A stretch of 64,000 bases of DNA from an uncultured Paracoccaceae bacterium. GTDB taxonomy: Bacteria > Pseudomonadota > Alphaproteobacteria > Rhodobacterales > Rhodobacteraceae. The translations under genes were made by a program, and so were the position numbers. The notes below the pieces were generated by a model. The model saw only the letters and a list, made by a program, of their open reading frames with translations, was not told the origin of the DNA and ran no database searches. How positions within the stretch are numbered: the stretch's first letter is position 1; every line of letters starts with the position of its first letter. Below, one piece after another: positions 15,708 to 24,906 of the stretch. Where the stretch lies: the NCBI GenBank assembly GCA_937146765.1, contig CAKZRP010000063.1, positions 57,187-121,186 on the forward strand. Direction: 5' to 3'.

Positions 15708-16150
15708 TGGCTCGACCCTCCCCGGCTAGTGCCGAAGAGCGCCAGAGAGGCCACGTCATGCGCGTCGTCGGGGTTCAGGCTGATGAGGGCAGCATATGCC
15801 AGCCCTGCGCGCTCCGCCTTGGACAGGCGGGCCAACAGGATCACAGACAGGTCGAGCCATGCTTGCGGGGTGGCAAGCGTCAGCGCGTACCCAAGACAGC
15901 GCACAACGCGCTTGTGTCCGTCTTTGGCAAAACGGGACATGGCCGAACGCTTTGCGCGAGGCTTCTTCGCGTTCGCCAGACGCTGAAATTCCCTATTGTT
16001 TTCAAGGGAGGCATTTTCGGGGTTCGCCAGACTAACGTGCTGATAGGAATAGCCGGGGAGTGTCCTCCACGGCTCGCCACTCATTTTCATTGTTGCCAAT
16101 GCACCATAAGCTTGCACGACTTGGCGTTTTTCATGCACACCCGCTGTCAA
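15704..16150 (-). CDS. Hypothetical element protein whose 5' end spans attR
   Basis: The open frame encodes up to 148 residues from ATG 16150; starts at 16090 or 16084 give about 128-126 residues and lie at the edge of attR. The C-terminal part (KRVVRCLGYALTLATPQAWLDLSVILLARLSKAERAGLAYAALISL) is helical and well formed; the middle is basic. No family is recognised. Because the attachment site crosses the 5' end, the upstream sequence differs between integrated and excised forms, so promoter or N-terminus could change on excision. Confidence 0.6.
   Translation of the reverse strand: MTAGVHEKRQVVQAYGALATMKMSGEPWRTLPGYSYQHVSLANPENASLENNREFQRLANAKKPRAKRSAMSRFAKDGHKRVVRCLGYALTLATPQAWLDLSVILLARLSKAERAGLAYAALISLNPDDAHDVASLALFGTSRGGSSQ
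16062..16085. repeat. attR: right direct repeat
   Basis: A 24-bp perfect copy of 6488-6511. It marks the right end of the integrated element. Beyond it, sequence similarity to the left flank continues only as a short imperfect TCATT match. Confidence 0.9.
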
Positions 16151-16256
16151 AACGCTTGGGGTGCCGTGTTGTAGATTTCTTCTAGCACACTGGGATAGAA
16201 CGGTATTTCAGCATGACCCGTGACTAGCGGTCACTCCTCATACAAAGCGGTTGGCA

Positions 16257-17180
16257 TCAAAGATGCCGCAGCACCTCGTCCAGCAGTCGCTGGGCCACGG
16301 AGGTCAATTTGCGCTTGCCGGAATGAATGACGAGGAAAGGCGGCACGGTGATCCCGATGTCGAGATCGATGGTGCTGAGTCCGGTACCCATGCCTGAGAG
16401 CATCTGGGCCACTTCCCGGGTTTGAGTTGCAATCGCATCTGATTGCCCGACAAGGCTGAGCGCGATCAACAGCGAGGAAGAATTGGTGATCCGCTCGGGC
16501 ATCGGGATTCGATTTTCCAGAAACCCCTGTTCAAAGGCCAGCCGGATCGGAGAGCCCGGTTCCTGGATCACGAATTCATGGTCGATTGTGTCGCGCAACG
16601 AAACCCTTCGTCCGGTCAGGGGATGGCCTTCTCGCACCAGCAGGGCCACCTCTTCGGTGCGACCCGGATAGGCCTGATAGGCGCGGGCATCACTGTCGGG
16701 GCTGATGCGGGCGATGATGAAATCAAACCGCCCTTCCTCCAATCCGCGCATCAATTCGGTCGATGGCGCCACCTCGATGGTGGGCTGGATGTCCGGCGCC
16801 ACCTGTCGGACCTTCATCAGCGCGGGCAGAAGGGCCGAGACCGCCGGGCCAGTAACAGAACCCACCCGCACACCGCCCGCCTTGCCGGACTGCAGGCTCT
16901 CCACCTCGGCGGCGAGCGAGTCGAGTTCCGCGAGGATCACCTGAGCATGACGTACGAAGGCCTCGCCCAGAGCAGTGGGAGTCATGCCGCGCGGATGGCG
17001 GTCGAATAGCGGCGCGCCGACCTCGGCCTCGATATCCGCCAGAAGGCGCGAGGCTGCGGGCTGGGTCATGTTCACCGCCTCTGCCGCCAGTTGCAACTTG
17101 CCGGAGTCGTGGATTGCACGCACGAGGCGCAGTTGGACGGGTTTTAACCGGGTGGCGAGGGGCAGGACCATATGCAGCAT
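16257..17180 (-). CDS. LysR-type regulator, GbpR-like
   Basis: The 307-residue protein has an N-terminal winged HTH (LQLAAEAVNMTQPAASRLLADIEAEVGAPLFDR, residues about 29-61) and a C-terminal substrate-binding effector domain. It is divergent from the sugar-binding protein gene chvE. In Azospirillum and Agrobacterium the LysR regulator GbpR has exactly this position and controls sugar-binding protein synthesis in response to sugars. The same role is inferred here, probably extending to the downstream catabolic operon. Confidence 0.8.
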   Translation of the reverse strand: MLHMVLPLATRLKPVQLRLVRAIHDSGKLQLAAEAVNMTQPAASRLLADIEAEVGAPLFDRHPRGMTPTALGEAFVRHAQVILAELDSLAAEVESLQSGKAGGVRVGSVTGPAVSALLPALMKVRQVAPDIQPTIEVAPSTELMRGLEEGRFDFIIARISPDSDARAYQAYPGRTEEVALLVREGHPLTGRRVSLRDTIDHEFVIQEPGSPIRLAFEQGFLENRIPMPERITNSSSLLIALSLVGQSDAIATQTREVAQMLSGMGTGLSTIDLDIGITVPPFLVIHSGKRKLTSVAQRLLDEVLRHL

Positions 17181-17294
17181 ACCGTTTTTGATATGTCTAT
17201 CAGCATTATTCGCATTGGTATGATATGTGAAGCCCTCCTATCGTCCGACTCGGGAGATCGCGGGACAACACCGCGACCTTGAGGAGGAAAAGAC
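17181..17294. promoter_or_regulatory. Divergent promoter region, LysR gene/chvE
   Basis: The 114 bp between the two starts contains an AT-rich segment (about 17184-17230) with the related elements GATATGTCTATC and GGTATGATATG, possible LysR contact sites. A GAGGAGG ribosome site lies at 17281-17287, upstream of the chvE ATG. The exact promoter cannot be placed. Confidence 0.45.
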
Positions 17295-18350
17295 ATGACC
17301 CTGAAATCCATTCTGGTCACCACCGCGCTGGTGAGTGGCCTTGCGACGGCCGCCTTTGCAGAGGGCACCATCGGGATCGCGATGCCGACCAAGTCTTCGG
17401 CGCGCTGGATCTCGGACGGTGAATCCATGGTGAAGCAGTTTGAGGAGGCCGGCTACACCACCATCCTGCAATATGCCGAGGATGACATCCCGAACCAGCT
17501 GGCGCAAATCGAAAACATGATCACCAACGGCGTTGACGTGCTGGTTGTGGCCGCCATCGACGGCACCACCCTATCGAACGCTCTGGAGAACGCGCATTTC
17601 GCTGGCATCCGCACCATCGCCTATGACCGGCTGATCCGCGACAGCGAATATGTCGACTATTATGCCACCTTCGACAACTTCAAGGTCGGCGTGCAGCAGG
17701 CGGAAACGCTGGTGGCGGGGCTCGAGGAACGCTTCCCCGATGCGGAGAGCTGGAATGTCGAGCTGTTCGGCGGCAGCCCGGACGACAACAACGCCTACTT
17801 CTTCTACAACGGCGCCATGTCGGTGCTGCAGCCGCTGATCGACAGTGGCAAAGTGAAGGTTGTCTCTGGCCAGATGGGCATGGATACCGTCGGCACCCTG
17901 CGCTGGGACGGCGCGGTGGCGCAGGCGCGGATGGATAACCTTCTGTCGGCCCATTACACCAATGCGCAGGTCAATGGCGTGCTGTCGCCCTACGACGGTC
18001 TCTCGATCGGCATTCTCTCCTCGCTCAAAGGCGTGGGCTATGGCTCTGGCGACCTGCCGATGCCGATTGTTTCCGGTCAGGATGCCGAGGTGCCCTCGGT
18101 CAAATCGATCCTCGCCGGCGAGCAATATTCCACCATCTTCAAGGACACCCGCGAATTGGCCCGCGTGACCGTGGGGATGGTCGATGCGCTGCTTGAGGGT
18201 GGTGAGCCCGAGATCAACGATACCTCGACCTATGACAATGGTGTCAAGGTGGTGCCCTCCTACCTTCTTGAACCGCTCAAGGTGACAGCGGAGAACTGGA
18301 AAGAGGTTCTGGTCGGCTCCGGCTATTACACCGAAGATCAGATCAACTGA
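17295..18350 (+). CDS. chvE: ChvE-type multiple sugar-binding periplasmic protein
   Basis: The 351-residue precursor has a Sec signal peptide at residues 1-22 (cleavage after AFA). The mature protein is a type I periplasmic binding protein: [19 protein letters not shown] at the start, [34 protein letters not shown] and the hinge-region SPYDGLSIG. The family binds galactose, arabinose, glucose and related sugars and delivers them to GguAB. It is the first gene of a plus-strand operon through the dehydrogenase at 26427. In plant-associated bacteria it also signals to chemotaxis or virulence sensors; nothing here shows that. Confidence 0.92.
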   Translation: MTLKSILVTTALVSGLATAAFAEGTIGIAMPTKSSARWISDGESMVKQFEEAGYTTILQYAEDDIPNQLAQIENMITNGVDVLVVAAIDGTTLSNALENAHFAGIRTIAYDRLIRDSEYVDYYATFDNFKVGVQQAETLVAGLEERFPDAESWNVELFGGSPDDNNAYFFYNGAMSVLQPLIDSGKVKVVSGQMGMDTVGTLRWDGAVAQARMDNLLSAHYTNAQVNGVLSPYDGLSIGILSSLKGVGYGSGDLPMPIVSGQDAEVPSVKSILAGEQYSTIFKDTRELARVTVGMVDALLEGGEPEINDTSTYDNGVKVVPSYLLEPLKVTAENWKEVLVGSGYYTEDQIN

Positions 18351-18374
18351 TCTCGTGGTAACGCTCCTCCCTGA

Positions 18375-18436
18375 CCGGATGCTCAAGCCATCCGGCAGAG
18401 ACGTCCCGTCCACTTGTCAGCAAGGGTGGACGGGAC
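18375..18436 (+). promoter_or_regulatory. Two hairpins between chvE and gguA
   Basis: Stem CCGGATG/CATCCGG (18375-18395) and an 11-bp stem GTCCCGTCCAC/GTGGACGGGAC (18403-18436) follow the chvE stop without a T tract. Such structures after binding-protein genes usually stabilise the upstream mRNA or attenuate, giving more binding protein than transporter. Confidence 0.6.
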
Positions 18437-18468
18437 AGATTTTCCTATAAAGACCAGAGGATGATCCC

Positions 18469-19989
18469 GTGCAGACAAACCTGCTCGAAATGCGGTCGAT
18501 CACCAAGACGTTCCCGGGCGTCAAAGCGCTGGACGATGTGAACCTCACCGTCCGCGAAGGCGAGATCCACGCGATTTGTGGCGAGAATGGCGCTGGCAAA
18601 TCCACCCTGATGAAGGTCCTGTCCGGGGTTTATCCGGTTGGGCAATACGAGGGCGAAATCCACTACGCAGGCGGCCTTGCCGAGTTCCACGACATTGCGG
18701 AAAGCGAGGCGAAAGGCGTCATCATCATCCATCAGGAACTGGCCTTGGTGCCGCTTCTGTCTATCGCCGAGAACCTGTTCCTTGGCAATGAGACGCAGAA
18801 GAACGGTATCATCAACTGGCCGGAAACCTATCGGCGGACGGAGGGCCTGTTGCAGAAGGTGGGCCTGAAGGACGCGCCCACGACACTGGTGGACAAGCTG
18901 GGCGTGGGCAAGCAACAGCTGGTGGAGATCGCGAAGGCACTCGCGAAGGACGTGCGCCTGTTGATCCTGGACGAGCCGACCGCAGCCCTGTCGGAGGCCG
19001 ACAGCCAAGCGCTGCTTGATCTTATGCTGGAACTGAAGGCGCAGGGCGTCACTCAGATCATCATCAGCCACAAGCTCAACGAGGTGCGCCGGGTCGCCGA
19101 CACCGTGACGGTGATCCGCGATGGTCATACGGTCAGCAGTTTCGGCACCACGGACGGCATCACCGAGGACCGCATCGTGCGCGACATGGTGGGTCGGTCG
19201 ATGGAGAACCGCTATCCGCCGCGCACGCCCAAGATTGGCGATATGCTTATGGAGGTGGAAGGCTGGACCGTGCACCACCCTGAGCACGCCGACCGCCGGG
19301 TGATCCACGGCGTCGACCTCAACGTGCGCGCCGGTGAAGTCGTTGGCATCGCGGGCCTGATGGGGGCCGGGCGCACCGAATTTGCCATGTCGATCTTTGG
19401 GCGGTCCTGGGGGCAGGGGATCTCGGGCCGGGTGAGGATGCGCGGAGTGGAGGTCAATACTGCCACCGTGGGCCGCGCCATCGAGGCCGGTCTTGCCTAT
19501 GTGACCGAGGACCGCAAGAGCCTTGGCCTTGTGTTGGACGAACAGATCCGCCGCAACGTGACCCTGACCAACCTGCCAAAGGTCGCGAATGGGCCGGTGC
19601 TCAACCACAACGAGGAAACCCGGGTGGCGGAGGGCTATCGCAGCTCGCTCAACATCCGCACGCCCTCGGTGTTTCAGAAGGTGGTGAACCTTTCTGGCGG
19701 CAACCAGCAAAAGGTGGTTCTGGCCAAATGGCTCTTTGCCGAACCTGAGGTTCTGATCCTCGACGAGCCCACCCGCGGCATCGACGTGGGCGCGAAGTTT
19801 GAAATCTACGGGCTGATCAACGATCTCGCTGCCGCAGGCAAAGGGGTTGTGATGATCTCCTCCGAGATGCCCGAGCTTCTGGGCATGTGCGACCGGATCT
19901 ACGTGATGAACGAGGGGGCCTTTGTCGGCGAACTCAGCGCCGCAGAGGCCAGCCAAGAGCGCATCATGTCGCTCATCGTGACGGAATAA
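18469..19989 (+). CDS. gguA: Sugar ABC transporter ATPase (GguA/MmsA type)
   Basis: The 506-residue protein holds two ATPase domains. The first has Walker [10 protein letters not shown] (about residue 39), signature [15 protein letters not shown] and Walker [12 protein letters not shown]. The second has a degenerate P-loop region GLMGAGRTE, signature [15 protein letters not shown] and [13 protein letters not shown]. This duplicated layout is typical of CUT2 sugar importers. It energises uptake of sugars delivered by ChvE through the permease encoded 11 bp downstream. Confidence 0.93.
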   Translation: MQTNLLEMRSITKTFPGVKALDDVNLTVREGEIHAICGENGAGKSTLMKVLSGVYPVGQYEGEIHYAGGLAEFHDIAESEAKGVIIIHQELALVPLLSIAENLFLGNETQKNGIINWPETYRRTEGLLQKVGLKDAPTTLVDKLGVGKQQLVEIAKALAKDVRLLILDEPTAALSEADSQALLDLMLELKAQGVTQIIISHKLNEVRRVADTVTVIRDGHTVSSFGTTDGITEDRIVRDMVGRSMENRYPPRTPKIGDMLMEVEGWTVHHPEHADRRVIHGVDLNVRAGEVVGIAGLMGAGRTEFAMSIFGRSWGQGISGRVRMRGVEVNTATVGRAIEAGLAYVTEDRKSLGLVLDEQIRRNVTLTNLPKVANGPVLNHNEETRVAEGYRSSLNIRTPSVFQKVVNLSGGNQQKVVLAKWLFAEPEVLILDEPTRGIDVGAKFEIYGLINDLAAAGKGVVMISSEMPELLGMCDRIYVMNEGAFVGELSAAEASQERIMSLIVTE

Positions 19990-20000
19990 GGATGTAAGCG

Positions 20001-21236
20001 ATGACGTTTGCAGGACAAACAGACACACACACGGGCGAGGAGACCAAAGGCGGTCTTGGCGCCTATCTCTCGGCGCATTTGCGGGAATATGGCCTGCTGT
20101 TTGCGCTGATCGCCATCATGGCGTTTTTCCAGATCGTCACCGGCGGCACTCTGCTGCGGCCGATCAACCTGACGAACCTGCTGTTGCAGAACAGCTATAT
20201 CATCATCATGGCGCTGGGCATGCTGATCGTCATCGTGTCGGGCAATATCGACCTTTCGGTCGGCTCGGTCATGGGATTTGTCGGCGCGCTGGCGGCGGTG
20301 ATGATCGTGAACTGGGATCAATCCCTGCTGGTCACGGCCCTGGTCTGTGTCGCGGTGGGGGCGCTGATCGGCGCGGCGCAGGGCTATTGGATCGCCTATT
20401 GGAGCATTCCCTCCTTTATCGTGACGCTGGCGGGCATGTTGGTGTTCCGGGGGCTGTCGCTCTGGCTTCTCGGGGGCGAGTCCGTTGGACCTTTTCCGCG
20501 CGAATTCCAATCCATCGCCAGCGGCTTTGTGCCTGATCTGTTTCCCGGCGGTGCCGCCATGGCAGAGCTGTTTGGCCTGCGCAATTTCAACATGCTGTCC
20601 TTTGTGGTTGGTCTGATCGCGGCAGGGCTGGTGGTCTGGAGCGGGCTCAACAAACGGGCGCAGAACCGCAAATACGGCATCGAGGACGAGCCGCAGGGCT
20701 TCTTCATTGCCCGCATCGGCATCGTCGCCCTCGCGCTGGTGTTCGTGTTCTTCAAGCTGTCCACCTTTCGCGGTTTGCCCAATGTGATGATCACAATGGG
20801 CGTCCTGACGGTGATCTACGCCTTCCTGACCGAGCAAACTGTGCTGGGGCGCCGCGTCTATGCGCTGGGCGGCAACCGCAAGGCGGCCAAACTGTCGGGG
20901 ATCAAGACTGAAAAGCTGACCTTTCTCTCCTTTGTGAACATGGGCATCCTGGCGGCAATCGCGGGGCTGGTCTTTGCCGCCCGTCTGAACTCCGCCACGC
21001 CAAAGGCCGGCTTTGCGCTGGAACTTGACGTGATCGCAGCGGTCTTCATTGGCGGGGCGTCGATGTCCGGCGGCGTCGGCAAGATCGTCGGCGCGGTCGT
21101 CGGTGCCTTCCTCATGGGGGTGTTGAACAACGGCATGGGCATCCTTGGGGTCGGCATCGACTACCAGCAGATGATCAAGGGCCTCGTGCTGCTCGCCGCT
21201 GTGATCTTCGACGTCTACAACAAACAGAAAGGCTGA
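20001..21236 (+). CDS. gguB: Sugar ABC transporter permease (GguB type)
   Basis: The 411-residue membrane protein has about ten hydrophobic helices and the CUT2 permease signature NIDLSVGSVMGFVGA near residue 85. The late segment GGASMSGGVGKIVGAVVGAFLMGVLNNGMGILGV is also typical. Its length matches XylH/GguB-like permeases. It forms the channel for GguA and ChvE, and lies between gguA and the arabonate dehydratase gene, which starts 6 bp after its stop. Confidence 0.93.
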   Translation: MTFAGQTDTHTGEETKGGLGAYLSAHLREYGLLFALIAIMAFFQIVTGGTLLRPINLTNLLLQNSYIIIMALGMLIVIVSGNIDLSVGSVMGFVGALAAVMIVNWDQSLLVTALVCVAVGALIGAAQGYWIAYWSIPSFIVTLAGMLVFRGLSLWLLGGESVGPFPREFQSIASGFVPDLFPGGAAMAELFGLRNFNMLSFVVGLIAAGLVVWSGLNKRAQNRKYGIEDEPQGFFIARIGIVALALVFVFFKLSTFRGLPNVMITMGVLTVIYAFLTEQTVLGRRVYALGGNRKAAKLSGIKTEKLTFLSFVNMGILAAIAGLVFAARLNSATPKAGFALELDVIAAVFIGGASMSGGVGKIVGAVVGAFLMGVLNNGMGILGVGIDYQQMIKGLVLLAAVIFDVYNKQKG

Positions 21237-21241
21237 TCGCG

Positions 21242-22984
21242 ATGCGCTTTATGCCCGCAAAATGGCCCCGCCCTCTGCGCAGTCAGGAATGGTACGGAGG
21301 CTCCAGCCGCGATGTGATCTATCACCGGGGTTGGCTGAAGAACCAAGGCTGGCCGCATGATATGTTCGACGGCCGCCCGGTTATCGGTATCCTCAACACC
21401 TGGTCCGACCTCACTCCCTGCAACGGCCATCTGCGCGAACTGGCGGAGAAGGTGAAGGCGGGCATTTACGAGGCGGGTGGCTTTCCCGTCGAGGTGCCGG
21501 TGTTCTCGGCTTCGGAAAACACCTACCGCCCCACCGCGATGATGTTCCGCAATCTCGCCGCCATGGCGACCGAGGAAGCCATTCGCGGCCAGCCCCTTGA
21601 TGGCTGCGTGTTGCTGGTGGGCTGCGACAAGACCACCCCCTCTTTGCTGATGGGGGCGGCGTCTTGCGACCTGCCGACCATCGTGGTCTCGGGCGGGCCG
21701 ATGCTGAACGGCTATTTCAAGGGCGAGCGTGTCGGGTCCGGCACCCATCTGTGGAAATTCTCCGAAGCCGTAAAGGCGGGCGAGATGACCCAAGAGGAGT
21801 TTCTGGAGGCCGAAGCCTCGATGAGCCGCTCCACCGGCACCTGCAACACCATGGGCACCGCCTCCACCATGGCCTCGATGGCAGAGGCCTTGGGCATGGC
21901 GCTTTCGGGCAATGCGGCGATCCCGGCGGTGGACAGCCGCCGCCGCGTGATGGCGCAAATGTCCGGGCGGCGCATTGTGCAGATGGTGAAGGACGATCTG
22001 AAACCCTCTGACGTGATGACCAAGGAGGCGTTTGAAAACGCCATCCGCACCAATGCCGCCATCGGCGGGTCGACCAATGCGGTGGTGCATCTCCTGGCGA
22101 TTGCGGGCCGGGTCGGTGTCGATGTGACGCTCGATGATTGGGACCGCTGCGGGCGGGATGTGCCGACCATGGTCAATCTGATGCCTTCGGGTAAGTATCT
22201 GATGGAAGAGTTCTTCTACGCCGGCGGTCTGCCCGTGGTGCTGAAACGACTGGGCGAGGCAGGGATGCTGCATCGCGACGCGCTGACCGTCTCGGGCGGT
22301 GCGATCTGGGATGAGATCGCCCATGTGGAAAACCACAACCCCGATGTGATCCTGCCCGCCGCGCAGGCGCTGACCCAATCGGGCGGCATCGTGGTGCTGC
22401 GGGGCAATCTCGCCCCGAACGGCGCAGTGCTGAAACCCTCGGCGGCGACGCCTGCACTGATGCAGCACCGAGGCCGGGCCGTAGTGTTTGAGGATATCGA
22501 CGACTACAAGGCCAAGATCGCCGACCCCGATCTCGACATCGACGAGACCTGCGTGATGGTGCTGAAGAACTGCGGCCCCAAGGGCTATCCCGGCATGGCC
22601 GAGGTCGGCAACATGGGCCTGCCGCCCAAGCTCTTGAAGAAGGGCATCACCGATATGGTGCGCATCTCTGACGCGCGAATGTCGGGCACTGCCTATGGCA
22701 CCGTGGTGCTCCATACCTCGCCCGAGGCCGCCGCCGGCGGGCCACTTGCCGTGGTGCGCGACGGCGATATGATCGAGTTGGACGTGGCCGGACGCCGCTT
22801 GCATCTCGATATCCCGGAGGAAGAGCTGGCGGCCAGACTTGACGCTTGGACCCCCAATCATGAGCGCGCGACCTCCGGTTACTTGATGCTGCACCAATCC
22901 CATGTGGAAGGGGCGGATACCGGTGCCGACCTCGACTTTCTCAAAGGCTGTCGCGGCGCGCCGGTTGGAAAGGACAGCCATTGA
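21242..22984 (+). CDS. L-arabonate dehydratase (IlvD/Edd family)
   Basis: The 580-residue protein opens LRSQEWYGGSSRDVIYHRGWLKNQGWPHDMFDGRPVIG, the typical start of sugar-acid dehydratases. Fe-S ligand cysteines are visible in TPCNGH, GCDKTTPS and TGTCNTMGTASTM. The best fit is L-arabonate dehydratase, which converts L-arabonate to L-2-keto-3-deoxyarabonate. Context supports this: the next genes encode a sugar 1-dehydrogenase, a keto-deoxy-sugar-acid dehydratase and a semialdehyde dehydrogenase. D-fuconate or D-galactonate as extra substrates are possible. Confidence 0.85.
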   Translation: MRFMPAKWPRPLRSQEWYGGSSRDVIYHRGWLKNQGWPHDMFDGRPVIGILNTWSDLTPCNGHLRELAEKVKAGIYEAGGFPVEVPVFSASENTYRPTAMMFRNLAAMATEEAIRGQPLDGCVLLVGCDKTTPSLLMGAASCDLPTIVVSGGPMLNGYFKGERVGSGTHLWKFSEAVKAGEMTQEEFLEAEASMSRSTGTCNTMGTASTMASMAEALGMALSGNAAIPAVDSRRRVMAQMSGRRIVQMVKDDLKPSDVMTKEAFENAIRTNAAIGGSTNAVVHLLAIAGRVGVDVTLDDWDRCGRDVPTMVNLMPSGKYLMEEFFYAGGLPVVLKRLGEAGMLHRDALTVSGGAIWDEIAHVENHNPDVILPAAQALTQSGGIVVLRGNLAPNGAVLKPSAATPALMQHRGRAVVFEDIDDYKAKIADPDLDIDETCVMVLKNCGPKGYPGMAEVGNMGLPPKLLKKGITDMVRISDARMSGTAYGTVVLHTSPEAAAGGPLAVVRDGDMIELDVAGRRLHLDIPEEELAARLDAWTPNHERATSGYLMLHQSHVEGADTGADLDFLKGCRGAPVGKDSH

Positions 22985-23907
22985 TGAAGATCGCACTTGT
23001 TGGCATCGGAAAGATTGCGCTCGACCAGCATGTTCCGGCGATTGCGGCCAGCCCCGACTGGGAACTGGCGGCTACTGTCAGCCGCTCTGGCCGGGTCGAT
23101 GGGGTCGAGGCCTTTACCGACCTTGAAACCTTGCTCGAGACTCGACCAGATATTCGCACCATCTCCCTCTGCCTGCCGCCGGTGCCGCGATTTGCCTATG
23201 CGATGGCCGCGATCAAGGCGGGACGGCATCTGATGCTGGAAAAGCCGCCTGGCGCGACGCTGGCGGAATGCCATGCTCTGACCGAGGCGGCGCGAGCGGC
23301 GGGCACCGCGCTTTATGCCACCTGGCATTCGCGGCAAGCCGACATGGTCGCGGCGGCCAAGGCCTGGCTTGCGGACAAACACCTCAGCCGCCTCATTGTG
23401 ACCTGGAAGGAAGACGTGTGCCGCTGGCATCCCGGTCAGGCGTGGATCTGGGAGCCGGGAGGGCTTGGCGTGTTTGATCCCGGTATCAATGCGCTGTCCA
23501 TCGTTACCGAGATTTTGCCCGAGGCGATCCATGTGGCAGAGGCCACGTTAGAGGTGCCGGAGAATTGCCAGACGCCCATCGCAGCACGGATCCGCTTTGC
23601 CCATGCGAGCGGGGCCGAGGTTTCGGCTGTCTTCGATTGGCGGCAGGAGGGCGATCAAACCTGGGAAATTGAGGCCGTGACCGATCAGGGCACCCTGACG
23701 CTCAAAGATGGCGGCGCGGTAATGCTGATTGATGGCACAGCATCGGGTCAGGCGGCGCCCCTCGCAGGAGAATATCCCCGCCTTTACCAACAAATGGCGC
23801 GGCTGGTGGAGCAGGGCGGGATCGATATGGACCTGCGCCCGATGACGCTTGTGGCTGATGCCTTCACGCTGGGCCGCCGGATCACCACCGAAGCCTTTAT
23901 CGAATAA
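22984..23907 (+). CDS. L-arabinose/D-galactose 1-dehydrogenase
   Basis: The 307-residue Gfo/Idh/MocA-type oxidoreductase has the Rossmann start KIALVGIGKIALDQHVPAI, the EKPPGATL motif containing the catalytic-region lysine, and WKEDVCRWHPGQAWIWEPGGLGVFDPGINALSI, strikingly like the Azospirillum L-arabinose 1-dehydrogenase. It oxidises the sugar to the lactone with NAD(P)+. The ATG at 22984 overlaps the preceding stop by one base, so an annotated TTG start 3 bp upstream is less likely. No lactonase gene is in the operon, so lactone opening is spontaneous or encoded elsewhere. Confidence 0.85.
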   Translation: MKIALVGIGKIALDQHVPAIAASPDWELAATVSRSGRVDGVEAFTDLETLLETRPDIRTISLCLPPVPRFAYAMAAIKAGRHLMLEKPPGATLAECHALTEAARAAGTALYATWHSRQADMVAAAKAWLADKHLSRLIVTWKEDVCRWHPGQAWIWEPGGLGVFDPGINALSIVTEILPEAIHVAEATLEVPENCQTPIAARIRFAHASGAEVSAVFDWRQEGDQTWEIEAVTDQGTLTLKDGGAVMLIDGTASGQAAPLAGEYPRLYQQMARLVEQGGIDMDLRPMTLVADAFTLGRRITTEAFIE

Positions 23908-23982
23908 TCGCGCCTCGGCCCCGTGGGCCCAAAAGGCGCATCCAAACCACAGACCCGCGCGCCCGTCGCGCAAGGAGGTTCT

Positions 23983-24903
23983 ATGACCCAAGCCCTCACC
24001 GGGATCTTGCCCGTTGCCCCAACCCCCTTTCTGGACGATGGCAGTCTGGATCTGGAGGGGATGACCCGTGTTCTTGACTGTATGATCGACCAAGGTGTGG
24101 ACGCGATCTGTATCCTCGCCAATTATTCCGAACAATTTGTCCTGTCCGATGCTGAGCGTGCGACGCTGACGCGGCTCTCGCTGGAGCATGTAGCAGGGCG
24201 CGTGCCGGTGATCGTCACGGTCAGCCATTTCAGCACCGAAATCGTGGTGGCCAGAGCACGCGAGGCGCAAGACATGGGCGCCGCGATGCTGATGATGATG
24301 CCACCCTATCACGGGGTGGGCCTGGTGCCGCCGGAGGCAGCGATCTTTGAGCATTTTGCCGCCGTGAGCGCGGTAATCTCGATCCCGATCATGGTGCAGG
24401 ACGCACCTCTGTCGGGCGTGACGCTCACAGTGCCCTTCCTCGCGCGGATGGCGCGGGAGATTGAGAATGTGAGCTATTTCAAGATGGAAACGCCCTTCGC
24501 GGCTGATAAACTGGCGGCGCTGGTCGAGGCGGGCGGGGCCGATATCCTCGGGCCCTTTGATGGTGAAGAAGCCGTCACCTTGCTGGCCGATCTCGATGCG
24601 GGCTGCACCGGCACCATGACCTCGGCCCTGCAGCCAGAGCTGATCCGGCCGATCGTCGTGGATTACCGCGCCGGGCGGATGGACGCAGCGTTAGCGCAAT
24701 GGCGACGCTGTTTGCCGCTGATCAATCACGAAAATCGGCAATGCGGGTTGCGCGCGGCCAAGGTCGTGATGAAAGAAGGAGGCGTGATCCGATCCGACCA
24801 TGTGCGCCATCCGCTGAAGCCGATGTCAGAGCGCACCCGCGCGCGGTTGCTGCAGCTGGCGGGCGAACTGGACGTGATCGCTCTGCGCTGGGGAAAAGGA
24901 TAA
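23983..24903 (+). CDS. L-2-keto-3-deoxyarabonate dehydratase (DapA/NAL family)
   Basis: The 306-residue TIM-barrel protein starts at ATG 23983 after AAGGAGG. It shows the class I aldolase/dehydratase layout: GILPVAPTPFLDDGSLD, then ILANYSEQFVLSD, and the Schiff-base lysine in VSYFKMETP. The family converts L-KDA to 2-oxoglutarate semialdehyde. Other DapA-like functions would be possible in isolation, but its place between arabinose dehydrogenase and a semialdehyde dehydrogenase makes this one likely. Confidence 0.82.
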   Translation: MTQALTGILPVAPTPFLDDGSLDLEGMTRVLDCMIDQGVDAICILANYSEQFVLSDAERATLTRLSLEHVAGRVPVIVTVSHFSTEIVVARAREAQDMGAAMLMMMPPYHGVGLVPPEAAIFEHFAAVSAVISIPIMVQDAPLSGVTLTVPFLARMAREIENVSYFKMETPFAADKLAALVEAGGADILGPFDGEEAVTLLADLDAGCTGTMTSALQPELIRPIVVDYRAGRMDAALAQWRRCLPLINHENRQCGLRAAKVVMKEGGVIRSDHVRHPLKPMSERTRARLLQLAGELDVIALRWGKG

Positions 24904-24906
24904 GAG

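Larger units (their letters stand above)
6488..16085 (-). mobile_element. Integrated capsid-encoding phage satellite (about 9.6 kb)
   Basis: The segment is bounded by a 24-bp perfect direct repeat. The left copy includes the 3' end of tRNA-Arg, as expected for tyrosine-integrase insertion. Inside are an integrase, portal, prohead protease, head-tail connector, HK97-type major capsid protein, large terminase and HNH nuclease, nearly all on the minus strand, plus an HTH/HEPN-like pair on the plus strand. No tail, baseplate, lysis, primase or replication gene is recognisable, and the length is far below that of a complete tailed phage. This matches the logic of capsid-forming satellites that borrow tails from a helper phage. 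An eroded prophage is the main alternative, but the head operon is intact and tightly coupled. Confidence 0.8.

Noticed and set aside
7834..16000. Many other short frames inside the phage element on the plus strand
   Set aside because: Most are antisense to head and terminase genes and have Arg/Ala/Pro-rich shadow composition. Only the HTH and HEPN-like frames have start signals, proper composition and no competing gene.
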